Shown here one piece after another: positions 20,322-29,700 of a stretch of 30,507 bases of DNA. Location of the stretch: positions 1-30,507 of the IMG/VR virus record IMGVR_UViG_3300042673_000889; one strand, written 5' to 3'. A program made the translations under genes and the position numbers. Below the pieces are notes generated by a model. It did not search any database and was not told where the DNA came from. It worked only from the letters and a program-made list of their open reading frames with translations. The stretch is from a virus. Every line of letters begins with the position of its first letter. Within the stretch, counting starts at the first letter, position 1.

Positions 20322-22326
20322 TTCGACAGTAGTTAAACCTGTTTCCGGTGACAGCACAGTTGTTTATACAACTAGTGATGTTAATGGTAACTCGTCTACT
20401 GTTATCGGTTCCGATACCACTATTGTTATTGAACACGGTTCCCGTGGACTAACAGGTATTCAAGGTATTCAGGGAATCCAAGGTATTCAGGGTGTTACTG
20501 GGACTGCTGCCACGGTCGCTGTCGGGGCGACGACGACTGGCGCTCCTGGTACAGCGGCAGTAGTGACGAACTCAGGTTCGTCCTCTGCCGCAATTTTTAA
20601 CTTTACTGTCCCCGAAGGTGTTGTTGGTGCCACTGGCCCAACGGGTCCTACGGGGGCAACAGGTGCTACGGGGGCAACTGGACCAATTGGCTTAACAGGT
20701 GCCACTGGTCTTACTGGTGCTACTGGTGCTACGGGTCCTCAAGGACCAATTGGTTTAACTGGCGCACAAGGTATTCAGGGCATTCAAGGTATCCAGGGTA
20801 TTCAAGGCGACGTTGGCGCTACAGGACCTATCGGTCTTACTGGTGCTACTGGTGCTACAGGCGCTACAGGCGCTACTGGTCCTCAAGGAATTCAAGGTAT
20901 TACTGGTAGTACTGGTGCTACAGGCCCTACGGGAGCAACGGGAGCAACGGGAGCTGGTGGAGCACTCGGATATTATGGTTCGTTTTATGATACGACCGAT
21001 CAACCATTATCTAATGCAGCGACAGCACAAGTTGTTGGTTTAAATACTACAGCAGAAGCAAACGGTGTTTCTATTGCATCAGGCTCGAGAGTTACTTTTG
21101 CTAATGCTGGAACATATAGTTTAACTTTTAGTATTCAAATAACTAACTTAGCTAACAGTGTTGAAAACGCTATTTTTTGGGTGCGCAAAAATGGTGTTGA
21201 TTATCCTGATTCAGCAACCGAGTTAGATTTGCAGCCAAGAAAAGGTGCTGGAAATCCTAATCGTCAAGTAATCACTATTAATTATGTGGCAACAGCAATC
21301 GCTACTGATTACGTAGAAGTTTGGTGGTCAGGTTCAAGTACTAATTTAACTATTGAAGCTTTGCCTGCGGGTACTTCGCCGGTTTCTCCTCTTGTTCCGT
21401 CAATTATTTTGACTGCGGTTCAAGTAATGTATACTCAACTTGGTCCTACTGGTCCTACTGGTGCTACTGGACCCGCTGGTCCAGTTGTGCCACTAAACGA
21501 TCTTACTGATGTTACTATTACAACACCAGCAGTTTATGAAACTATTGTTTATAACGGAAGCGGTTGGGTTAATAGTACTCTCCAGCTTGGCACTAACACC
21601 AACGGCAACTATATGTCAGGTGTTACTTCTGGTACAGGTATTGCAGTAACACATACACCATCTGAAGGATCTTCTGCAACTATTGCTGTTGATACTTCTT
21701 ACGCAGGTTTTGTGCCTACTGGTGTTATTAATATGTGGGGCACAACTACCGCACCAACTAACTGGTTGCTTTGTGATGGAACTGCTGTCAGTCGTACTAC
21801 TTATGCGGCCTTGTTTGCTGTCATTAGCACTACTTATGGCGTCGGCGATAACTCTACGACATTCAACTTGCCTAACTTAAAAGGTAAAGTTCCTGTTGGT
21901 CGTGACTCTGCCGATACTTCGTTTGACAGTATGGGTGAAACTGGTGGTGCTAAAACCCATACTTTGAGTAGTGCTGAAATGCCTCTTCACACTCACATAC
22001 AGAACTCGCACAACCACTCACAAAACAGTCACACTCACACTACTGATACACAAGGTAACCACAACCATGGTGGGTCTGTTGGTACTGGCGAATTCCTATA
22101 CCGTGATGGCGCATATAACACAGGGTATAACTCTTGGGTTGGTAATGTTTATCTTGCTATGACTTGGAACGGTGGAACAGCATACGCTGGTTCACACTCA
22201 CATAATGTTAATGGACAGACTGCCACCAACATTGCTCAGACTGCCACCAACCAATACGCTGGTAGCAGTAGCGCACACAATAACCTCCAACCATATATAG
22301 TTCTCAACTACATCATTAAAACATAA
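20314..22326 (+). CDS. Collagen-like tail fibre with C1q-like and tail-collar domains
   Basis: A 670-residue protein starting at GTG 20314, overlapping the upstream stop. Residues 1-45 form an N-terminal anchor. A Gly-X-Y region runs from about 45 to 215, made of GIQ, GAT, GPT and GLT triplets; it is split by a [20 protein letters not shown] spacer that recurs in many phage fibres. Residues about 219-375 form a beta-sandwich like C1q ([18 protein letters not shown]). A second short collagen piece (376-390) follows. A tail-collar domain begins near 465 ([36 protein letters not shown]). The His-rich loop at about 559-586 has HTH, HNH and HTHT units, which in T4 gp12-type fibres bind metal in the trimer. 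It is a likely host-binding fibre. The repeats could vary in length by slippage. Confidence 0.92.
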   Translation: MHDSTVVKPVSGDSTVVYTTSDVNGNSSTVIGSDTTIVIEHGSRGLTGIQGIQGIQGIQGVTGTAATVAVGATTTGAPGTAAVVTNSGSSSAAIFNFTVPEGVVGATGPTGPTGATGATGATGPIGLTGATGLTGATGATGPQGPIGLTGAQGIQGIQGIQGIQGDVGATGPIGLTGATGATGATGATGPQGIQGITGSTGATGPTGATGATGAGGALGYYGSFYDTTDQPLSNAATAQVVGLNTTAEANGVSIASGSRVTFANAGTYSLTFSIQITNLANSVENAIFWVRKNGVDYPDSATELDLQPRKGAGNPNRQVITINYVATAIATDYVEVWWSGSSTNLTIEALPAGTSPVSPLVPSIILTAVQVMYTQLGPTGPTGATGPAGPVVPLNDLTDVTITTPAVYETIVYNGSGWVNSTLQLGTNTNGNYMSGVTSGTGIAVTHTPSEGSSATIAVDTSYAGFVPTGVINMWGTTTAPTNWLLCDGTAVSRTTYAALFAVISTTYGVGDNSTTFNLPNLKGKVPVGRDSADTSFDSMGETGGAKTHTLSSAEMPLHTHIQNSHNHSQNSHTHTTDTQGNHNHGGSVGTGEFLYRDGAYNTGYNSWVGNVYLAMTWNGGTAYAGSHSHNVNGQTATNIAQTATNQYAGSSSAHNNLQPYIVLNYIIKT

Positions 22327-22336
22327 GAGGGAAAAA

Positions 22337-22585
22337 ATGACTCGAATTATTGAAATTGCAGAACATCCGTTGTATGACGATTTCTGCAATAACTTTACAG
22401 AAGAACAAAGAGTGTCTTTTGTTCGTGAACGACGAGATGCTTTACTAGTAGCATCCGACTTTAGCCAACTATCTGATGTTATAGTTGATAAAGAAGCATG
22501 GTCTGCATATCGTCAAGAGTTAAGAGACTTTATGGCTACATACGAACCATCTAATTTAACACCAATATTTCCACAAATACCCTAG
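22337..22585 (+). CDS. Tail-assembly-chaperone-like small protein
   Basis: An 82-residue protein with AGAGGGAAAAA before ATG 22337. The centre has RERRDALLVASDFSQLSD and then KEAWSAYRQELRDFM, matching the short phage family with an RDxLLxxSDW...WxxYRQxLRD pattern that often follows tail-fibre genes and is linked to tail assembly. It may help fold or attach the fibre encoded just upstream. A direct structural role is the alternative. Confidence 0.78.
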   Translation: MTRIIEIAEHPLYDDFCNNFTEEQRVSFVRERRDALLVASDFSQLSDVIVDKEAWSAYRQELRDFMATYEPSNLTPIFPQIP

Positions 22586-22594
22586 GAGGGGAAA

Positions 22595-22759
22595 ATGAAC
22601 AACCAAATCGACTTCAACAAAGTCATCGAAAACCTATCAACACAAATTGCTATGCAAGCACAGCAGATTGCAATCTTGCAGACAGTTCTACAACAGTTAG
22701 TACCAGCGGAAGAAACCGCCAACACTGACGTAGTGGAAAATATTGAAACACCTGAATGA
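22595..22759 (+). CDS. 54-residue coiled-coil protein upstream of the terminase
   Basis: A short gene with an excellent ribosome binding site (AGGAGGGGAAA) and ATG 22595, ending at TGA 22759, 17 bases inside the terminase frame. The product is a Gln-rich helix (ENLSTQIAMQAQQIAILQTVLQQL) with a heptad pattern and an acidic tail. It is too small to be a full small terminase and lacks a helix-turn-helix. It may oligomerise with the terminase or with the chaperone-like protein. Real by spacing and signal; function unknown. Confidence 0.72.
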   Translation: MNNQIDFNKVIENLSTQIAMQAQQIAILQTVLQQLVPAEETANTDVVENIETPE

Positions 22760-24500
22760 ACCAACCATCAAAAAAGCTTTAGCCGCTAACGCACACCACT
22801 CGCGTGCAGTACAGCGACAGCAACAATTCTTGCAATTAACGCAAGCAAATGTTCCATTACAAGAAGCTTTAAAAATAGTTGGTGTCGGATACGAGGCATA
22901 CCGTCAGTGGCGCAAGCGAGATAAAAAGTTTGCTGCCGAAGTAGACCGTATTCGTGCAAACGAAGCACAAGAAGAAGGTGAGTACAACGGTACTCACGCT
23001 TCTTTTGCTAAAGAATACTTTGATATGGAATATGCGTGGTTTCAACTCATATTCCTACAAGAACTAGAGAATCTACCGCCAGGTAATATTCTTATGGCAC
23101 TCTGGCCACCGGAACATGGTAAAACGACCACATATGAGAACTATGTGTCCGAAATGGTTGCTTTACATCCCAACCGTAGGCAGACAGTAGCTTCAGAAAA
23201 CCAATCAATCGCCCGAAAGATTATCGGTCGTATTAAAAACCGTATGGAACCAGGCGGTCCGTTCCCTAAATATGTGGAACGATGGGGTCCATTCCGTCCA
23301 CCAGTAGGTTTAGGGCAAGGCAAAGTGGCTCAACCGTGGGGTGCAGACCACTTTAACGTCTACAAGAAGTCACATCATGATGAGCGTGACTATACGATGA
23401 TGGCATTAGGTGTTGGATCATCAATCGTTTCAACTCGTACCGACCATCTTCATGTTGACGACATTCAATCGGTCAAAACATATACGCAAACCAACAAGAT
23501 TGAGGACTGGTTTCGTCAGGACGCACTCACACGCCCAGGTGAACACGGTATTACAACCATCGCTGGTACTCGTGTTGGTGAAGATGACATCTATAGTCGC
23601 CTAGCCGACGACACAGACCTACAGGGCATCCTTAAGGTCATCAAGTTTAAGGCAATCATCACCGATTTTGAGAGTGGTGAACAGAAACCGCTATGGCCTG
23701 AACGCTACACACTAGACATGTTGGACCGTCAGCGACGCAAAGTAGGTCAAGAAGCTTGGGATCGCAACTATATGCAATCCCCAGGGTCATCAAACAGCAA
23801 CCGAACCTTCACAGATGAGATGGTTGACGAATGTTTAAACCCTTTAATCTCGTTAAAGCATGAAATACCTACCGACAACATTGTTTATGTAGGCTTAGAC
23901 CCCGCTCTAGGGTCACAAAACTGTGTGATTGCCTGCGAAGTGAGCCCTGAAGGAAAACTTATTGTCCGACGCATCCGTGAAGATGTAGGATTCCGACGCA
24001 ACGAACAGATTATGCAAGCATTAGATAGCGTTATTCAGTCCTGTAACCTAACAGGACGAGTAACAGACGTAGTAATCGAAACTAAAAACTTCCAAGCCGG
24101 CCTAGCAAGAGATGAAAGATTGCTAGAAATGCAGCAACACTACGGGTTCGCAATGCGCGAACATATTACTGGCTGGAACAAATATGATGAGTCAGTAGGT
24201 GTAGCATCTATGTGCGAGTCATTCATGCGACAAGAAATTGTGTTACCATGGGCGGGAGATGACTATACTAGAACTGAAATAGGGGAACTATGTAGGCAAC
24301 TAAAGGCATGGAGGCCAGGTGCTAGAGGTAGTAAACTTAGGCAAGACAGAGTAATGGCACTATGGTTTGTGTGGATTCTTTGGCGACAAAGATGGAAACA
24401 ACCCATAGAAACTAATACGAGTGAAACGTGGAGAGTCAAAGGAATACCCTGGTCAGGTACTAGAACAGGGTTAGTAATTCCACTAGGAGCAAAAGTTTGA
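22743..24500 (+). CDS. terL: Terminase large subunit with N-terminal HTH segment
   Basis: A 585-residue packaging motor that uses ATP to drive DNA into the capsid and cuts it by a nuclease domain. The start is TTG 22743; no in-frame ATG lies nearby. Residues about 20-75 (FLQLTQANVPLQEALKIVGVGYEAYRQWRKRD) look like the helix-turn-helix of small terminases or transposase-type HTH. The ATPase has a P-loop-like WPPEHGKTT (121-129), with His in place of the usual residue, a Walker B-type HLHVDD (235-240) ending in Asp-Asp rather than Asp-Glu, and a coupling motif TTIAGTRVGEDD. The RNase-H-type nuclease residues are Asp386 (GLDPALG), Glu446 (VIETKNF) and Asp535 (RQDRVMALW). No separate small terminase is seen. 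The stop overlaps the portal start. Confidence 0.92.
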   Translation: MKHLNEPTIKKALAANAHHSRAVQRQQQFLQLTQANVPLQEALKIVGVGYEAYRQWRKRDKKFAAEVDRIRANEAQEEGEYNGTHASFAKEYFDMEYAWFQLIFLQELENLPPGNILMALWPPEHGKTTTYENYVSEMVALHPNRRQTVASENQSIARKIIGRIKNRMEPGGPFPKYVERWGPFRPPVGLGQGKVAQPWGADHFNVYKKSHHDERDYTMMALGVGSSIVSTRTDHLHVDDIQSVKTYTQTNKIEDWFRQDALTRPGEHGITTIAGTRVGEDDIYSRLADDTDLQGILKVIKFKAIITDFESGEQKPLWPERYTLDMLDRQRRKVGQEAWDRNYMQSPGSSNSNRTFTDEMVDECLNPLISLKHEIPTDNIVYVGLDPALGSQNCVIACEVSPEGKLIVRRIREDVGFRRNEQIMQALDSVIQSCNLTGRVTDVVIETKNFQAGLARDERLLEMQQHYGFAMREHITGWNKYDESVGVASMCESFMRQEIVLPWAGDDYTRTEIGELCRQLKAWRPGARGSKLRQDRVMALWFVWILWRQRWKQPIETNTSETWRVKGIPWSGTRTGLVIPLGAKV

Positions 24501-26344
24501 GATCATTCGATGAAATAACACGCATAGTTAAGGATTTGCAAACAATGCAAGGTCCTGTACTTAACCGTATGAAGGATATTCTTGATCGTTATGACGGCGA
24601 CTGGATTCTTCCTATGCCCGACATTGACAAAGAACCAAACCTCCCACCCCTAACACCAGCACTTATTGCTGAAGCCGTAGATAATATGGCTATGCGAGCC
24701 GCTTCGGTACGCCCAAATAACGTGTTTCCTGCCATTGACCCTATGAAAGATAGTGGTCGTAGGTCCCGTGAATATGCTGACAAACGACGCAAGATCGTAG
24801 CAGCAACCTATAGTAACTCTAAATGGAACCTTGGTCGTCGTCGCTACTACCGCCAACTAGCCGCCTACCACACTTGCAGTCTTGTTGTTATCCCAGATTT
24901 CAATGCAGGAATCCCTCGCATTGAGATCCGTGACCCACTCGGCACCTATATTGAGCCGACAGCCAACGAAGAACTACGCCAACCCGAATATGTAGCCTTT
25001 GTGACCCGCCACTCAGCCGAATTCCTACGTCGTGTCTACCCACAATCACGCCAAGAAGTAGGCGGACCAATCCACAAAGACGACTACCGTGACCTTTGGG
25101 AATGTGTTGAATGGTACGACCTAGACCAAACCGTATTTGGCATCATCGGACCAGTATTTGATGACCGTCGCATGTCAAGCGAACGTCCATGGATTACCCC
25201 ATGGCAACAGTTATCACCAAGTTACCCGAACCGTATTGGCATGATGCCAGCCGTAGTGCCCCATAACGTGAGCCTAGGACGCATTGCAAGCCGTATTGGT
25301 TCAATGCTTGGCAACGTAGATCTACAAGCAAGACTTATGGCACTAGATATTCTTGCTCAAGAAAAAGCTATTTGGCCCGACATGTACGCCATTGGGCGTT
25401 CAGGTGGTATGCCTCGTATTATTGGTGGACAATGGAAAGATGGTCGTGAAGGTGAAATCAACTTGCTACAGGACGTTGAGTCCATCGGTCAGATTCGATC
25501 CACGCCAGACATTAGGACCACGCAAACCATTGACCGCCTTGAACGCAACTTCCGCACCTCAACAGGTTTGGTTCCACAATTTGGTGGTGAGACTTACGGT
25601 GCTTTGCGTACTGGTCGTGGTATGGACGCTATGGCCGGTATGGCTGTTGATCCGCGCATTCAAGAACTGCACGAAATCAGTGAAGCGTGGCTACCACATC
25701 TTAACTCAGCAATTCTTGCTACCTATAAAGCGTATTGGCCTGACAAGAAGTATTCAATGTACTCTGGATGGGCTGGAGACAAAGGTATTGTCACATTTAC
25801 GCCGCAGGAACACATAGAACTGTTAGATAACACAGTTTCTTATAACCTTCCTGGTGCTGATGTTATGCAACAGACACAGATCCTTGGGTCGTTGCGTGGT
25901 GCTAAAGCCATTTCGGGTCGCACTTTCAGGGCTATGCACCCGTACATTGATGACCACGAGGCTGAAGAACGTCTTGTTCAGGACGAGGACTTTGATGATG
26001 CTTTGCGTCAAAGCGTTCTCCAAAAGCTTTTGACTGGCGAGTTGCCGTTAATTGCTTCTACGATGATCAAGAAGTATTTGTCGGAAGGCAAAGATATTTT
26101 TGATGCTGTTGCTATGGCTGATGATGAAATGCGTAAGCGCCAAGCATCAGAAGCACCGCCAGCTCCTGAAGGAATGGTTGCTCCACCTGAGGCTATGCCT
26201 GGTATGGCTGGACCTCCAGAGCAGATGATGGCTATGCAACAGGCTCAGGCTCAGGCTCCACCTCCACAGGCTGGACCTCCTCAAGATCCTCGTGCGAATG
26301 TTCAACAGTTATTAGCGGCAATGCAAGGAGGACAAGGTGCCTAG
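24497..26344 (+). CDS. Portal protein
   Basis: A 615-residue protein starting at TTG 24497 with AGGAG upstream and overlapping the terminase stop by four bases. The order terminase-portal, the size, and segments such as EPNLPPLTPALIAEAVDNMAMRAASVRPN, the mixed wing region and stem (YRQLAAYHTCSLVVIPDF), and LVPQFGGETYGALRTGRGMDAMAGMAVDPRIQ fit SPP1-type portal proteins of actinobacterial phages. It forms the dodecameric DNA gate at one capsid vertex. The last 90 residues are Pro/Gln/Met-rich (PPAPEGMVAPPEAMPG), an extended tail that may contact scaffold or the internal protein. The coding strand changes from A/C-rich to G/T-rich near 25560, inside the gene. Confidence 0.9.
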   Translation: MRSFDEITRIVKDLQTMQGPVLNRMKDILDRYDGDWILPMPDIDKEPNLPPLTPALIAEAVDNMAMRAASVRPNNVFPAIDPMKDSGRRSREYADKRRKIVAATYSNSKWNLGRRRYYRQLAAYHTCSLVVIPDFNAGIPRIEIRDPLGTYIEPTANEELRQPEYVAFVTRHSAEFLRRVYPQSRQEVGGPIHKDDYRDLWECVEWYDLDQTVFGIIGPVFDDRRMSSERPWITPWQQLSPSYPNRIGMMPAVVPHNVSLGRIASRIGSMLGNVDLQARLMALDILAQEKAIWPDMYAIGRSGGMPRIIGGQWKDGREGEINLLQDVESIGQIRSTPDIRTTQTIDRLERNFRTSTGLVPQFGGETYGALRTGRGMDAMAGMAVDPRIQELHEISEAWLPHLNSAILATYKAYWPDKKYSMYSGWAGDKGIVTFTPQEHIELLDNTVSYNLPGADVMQQTQILGSLRGAKAISGRTFRAMHPYIDDHEAEERLVQDEDFDDALRQSVLQKLLTGELPLIASTMIKKYLSEGKDIFDAVAMADDEMRKRQASEAPPAPEGMVAPPEAMPGMAGPPEQMMAMQQAQAQAPPPQAGPPQDPRANVQQLLAAMQGGQGA

Positions 26345-26780
26345 AGCAAAGAAAACTTTGGCTGGTGGTCAAGGCCAGCCAGTTCAATCTATTAGTGGAC
26401 AGACATATGGTGAGGGTGTGCAACAGGAACAGTTGCAACAGACGATGCCTGCACCTCAATTGGTAAACCCTCAATCTCAACCAACAGCGCCAAGTCCTCA
26501 ACAGGAAGGTGCTCCTGCTCCTAGTGCCCCCGTGCAAGAACAACCTAAAATGTCTTTAGATGACATGAAAGGTATGTTGAGTAATGTTGGTGGACAGTTG
26601 TATCAACCTGACGATCAACCAAGCGTTCCTTTTAATGCGGGTTTACGCAACGGACCTTCGCCTTCAATGAATGCATATGCTTCATCTCCTTCTTATAAGC
26701 AAGGCGAATTTATGCGTCAATTATCACGACAAACAGGCAACCCTATTTTTTCTGAGTTAGCTATGAAGGCTGGTCTTTAA
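26337..26780 (+). CDS. Pro/Gln-rich protein between portal and giant gene
   Basis: A 147-residue protein starting at GTG 26337, with GGAGG about 12 bases upstream; it overlaps the portal stop by eight bases. It opens with basic PRAKKTLAGG, then a long low-complexity stretch of Gln, Pro and Ala, and ends with a short ordered segment (EFMRQLSRQTGNPIFSELAMKAGL). The low complexity and position suggest a scaffold-like, head-completion or DNA-packaging accessory role. It is not recognisable by family. Confidence 0.7.
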   Translation: MPRAKKTLAGGQGQPVQSISGQTYGEGVQQEQLQQTMPAPQLVNPQSQPTAPSPQQEGAPAPSAPVQEQPKMSLDDMKGMLSNVGGQLYQPDDQPSVPFNAGLRNGPSPSMNAYASSPSYKQGEFMRQLSRQTGNPIFSELAMKAGL

Positions 26781-29700
26781 TGTCAGTTGCATACACACAA
26801 GAAGATGTTGATGATATTGAAAATAATCTTCTTGAAGCAGAAGCAAATCTTCAAGTATATGTAGATAGCTCAGTACAAGCATTCCGTACCCAAGCCATGT
26901 ATCGCATGAATCCTTGGTTAGCCAGCGAACCTGAAACTGTTATGGCTATGGCTGCATCAAACATGGATACAAATACTCTTTTGTATAATACTGGTCAGGC
27001 TTATGGCATGTATCGTGCTTCTACCCTTGCTGACGATTTGCGCAACAAAATGCCCTCTACGCAACGTGCTATTTATTCAACCTTGACGCCACAACAACAA
27101 GACACTTTAACCAAAATGGGTTATAAGGTTCCATCATCTAATGGATCAACAAAAAGTTGGTATGACGGTCCCTTAAGTACTGCAACCGCACCTTTTCGAT
27201 GGTCAATTAGTGATGTGGCTATTCCTGCAGGTGCAGGATTACTAAAAGGTTTTATTTTTACTCAAGACCAAATTTATCAACGTCCAGTTAGAACTATTGC
27301 CCAACTTAGTACTGCCAGCAAAGTTGCTTCAGCATTCGGCGCAGTAGGAGGAGGATACGCTGGTTATGTTGGAGCAGCCACTTTAGGTGTAGCCAATCCG
27401 CTAGCACTTCTTGCTGTTGCTGGTACTGCCGCAGTTGTTGGTGCAAGCACTGCCGCTTTTTTGACAGAAACCATTCAAGGTAATCCATCAAGATTTTATA
27501 ATGCTTACCTTCGTGCGGGCGATGGAGAAAAACTTTTTACTATTGAAGCACAAAATAGGGCTAGAGAATTATTAGGCGATGAAGCTTTAACATCTTTAGC
27601 TCAAAGCTTAGCAAGCAAACTTGGTAATCAAACCGATTTAGTTTCTTTAGTAACAGAAATTTCTGGCAACCGTGAAGCGTTAAATCCAGAAAAACAATTT
27701 GATATTATTCAGGAACTTGCCGGAGAAATTGTTGAACCAAACACTCCAGCATATTTTGAAACTGTTGCGGCTCTTGAAACAATTATTCAACAACCAATTT
27801 TTCAAGAAGCTGTTGTTACTATGCAACAAGGAAAAATTAGTCTTGGCCGTGTAGCCGCACGCGGTTTAGGGTTGAATCCTAATAGTGGCGAATACCAATT
27901 TTTATCAGGTTTTGTAGATGCCGCATACATGGTCGGCGTAGATCCATTTAACTTAATTGCTGCAGGAACTAGAGCTTTTAAACTTTCACGTTATGGTATG
28001 GAGTTTGCTGATGGTTCTGTTATGGCAAACAGGTTTATTGAAATGTACGAAAAACATGACAGCGTAAAACGTGTTTTTGATCAAGTCGCTAAAGGTGTTG
28101 TTAATGGCGATGTTCGAATTATTCAAAAATACGCCAAACAATGGATGCCCCTATACGACAATTTACGCACTTATTATAATGGTGTTAAAGGCACAGCAGA
28201 TTTTACTGGGTTTACTGGAAGAAACATAGTTGACTACATTTCTGATGGCCAAAGATTTGGTGCCATTATGCAAGGCATCGGTATTACCCAAGGCGTTACC
28301 CGTCAAACATTAAAAACATTAGGACCAACAACTTACGCATTAAAAACTGCTACTGGTGCTCTCGGAGATTTCTTACGTGGTGCTGGTGATGCAAGTGTTT
28401 ATCGTATTATTGAAAAAATTAGTGGCAACGCTAATTTTATGGATGAACTTCTATCCTTTTTACCTGAAGCCATGCGAGAAGATTTTCTTGCTCTTACACA
28501 AAACTCTTTCTATAAAACTGGTTTAGAACTTGCACAAACACCAATTGTAGGAAGGTTACTGCAACCATTTGGTGCTTTTAAAGAAGCTCTAGTTACACCA
28601 GCATTAACAAAACAAGTTGTTACTATTATGGATCAGCCACAAGCGGTTGAAGATATTACACAGTTTGTTCGAAGTTTCCAAAAAATAGGTTTATCTTCAT
28701 ACATGCAAGATCTTTGGATTAAAACAATTATTGATAATCCAAACTTTCAGGGTCGCATTGATGCCATTGCATCCATGGTTGACTCGCTGGCAACAGCAGG
28801 AAACTTACGACAATTTCCGGAAGCTGCAGAACAATTAGATTCAATCCTTACTCACTTTAAACAACATTATGCGTTTGGTAAGGCTGGAACTATGTCTACC
28901 AAAAACGGTTTAATGAAAATGGATAAAGTGGGTGCACTTCCGATTCTTCATAATCAAGCAATTATGATTGCTTTACCAGATATGAAATTGTTGCGTAAAG
29001 CAGCAGCCGACGGAAGTTATTTTAGAGTGTTGTTAGGCATTCCTGAGAATCAATACATTAAAGGATTCCAAGAAAAAATTTGGAAGCCGTCAGTTTTGTT
29101 TAGATTTGGTTTTGCATTCCGTAACTCTGGCGAAGATTTATTGGCGTTAATTGCCCGTGCAGGTTCAGGTTTTTGGTTACAAGAATTTGGTGCACGAAAT
29201 ATTGGTAACTATGATGCATATAAAGAAGCTAAAGTAATTGTTGGTGAGTTTAATACTGCTGGCGTTAATGCAAATCGCACTCGAAAATTAACTGAACGCC
29301 AAAAATGGATTCTTCTAAAAGATTATGATATCCCTGCTCACATTCGACCTCTTGCACGACTTGTTACTCGTTTAGGTGCAGGCCACAATCCTTTTTTTGT
29401 TGTTGGTAAAAACTACGGTAAATGGTTAACAACATTTTTGCGTGGAGCAAATAGGCAAGAGAGTAAACTTGTAGACATAATGAAGCTTTTGCGTGGAGCA
29501 ACTGACGAACTTACTTCTAAAACACTCGCAGAAAATTTATCTTTAAGTCCATCTATTATTAAAAACAATGTTAAGTCTATGGCTGACATGATGATTTTTG
29601 GTAACGAATATTCACTTCGCCGTATGCTTGTTGGCGGAGTTAATAAATCTTTAGTTGACAGGGCACGATATTTTACTACTGATGCTTTTGATGCTTTAAT

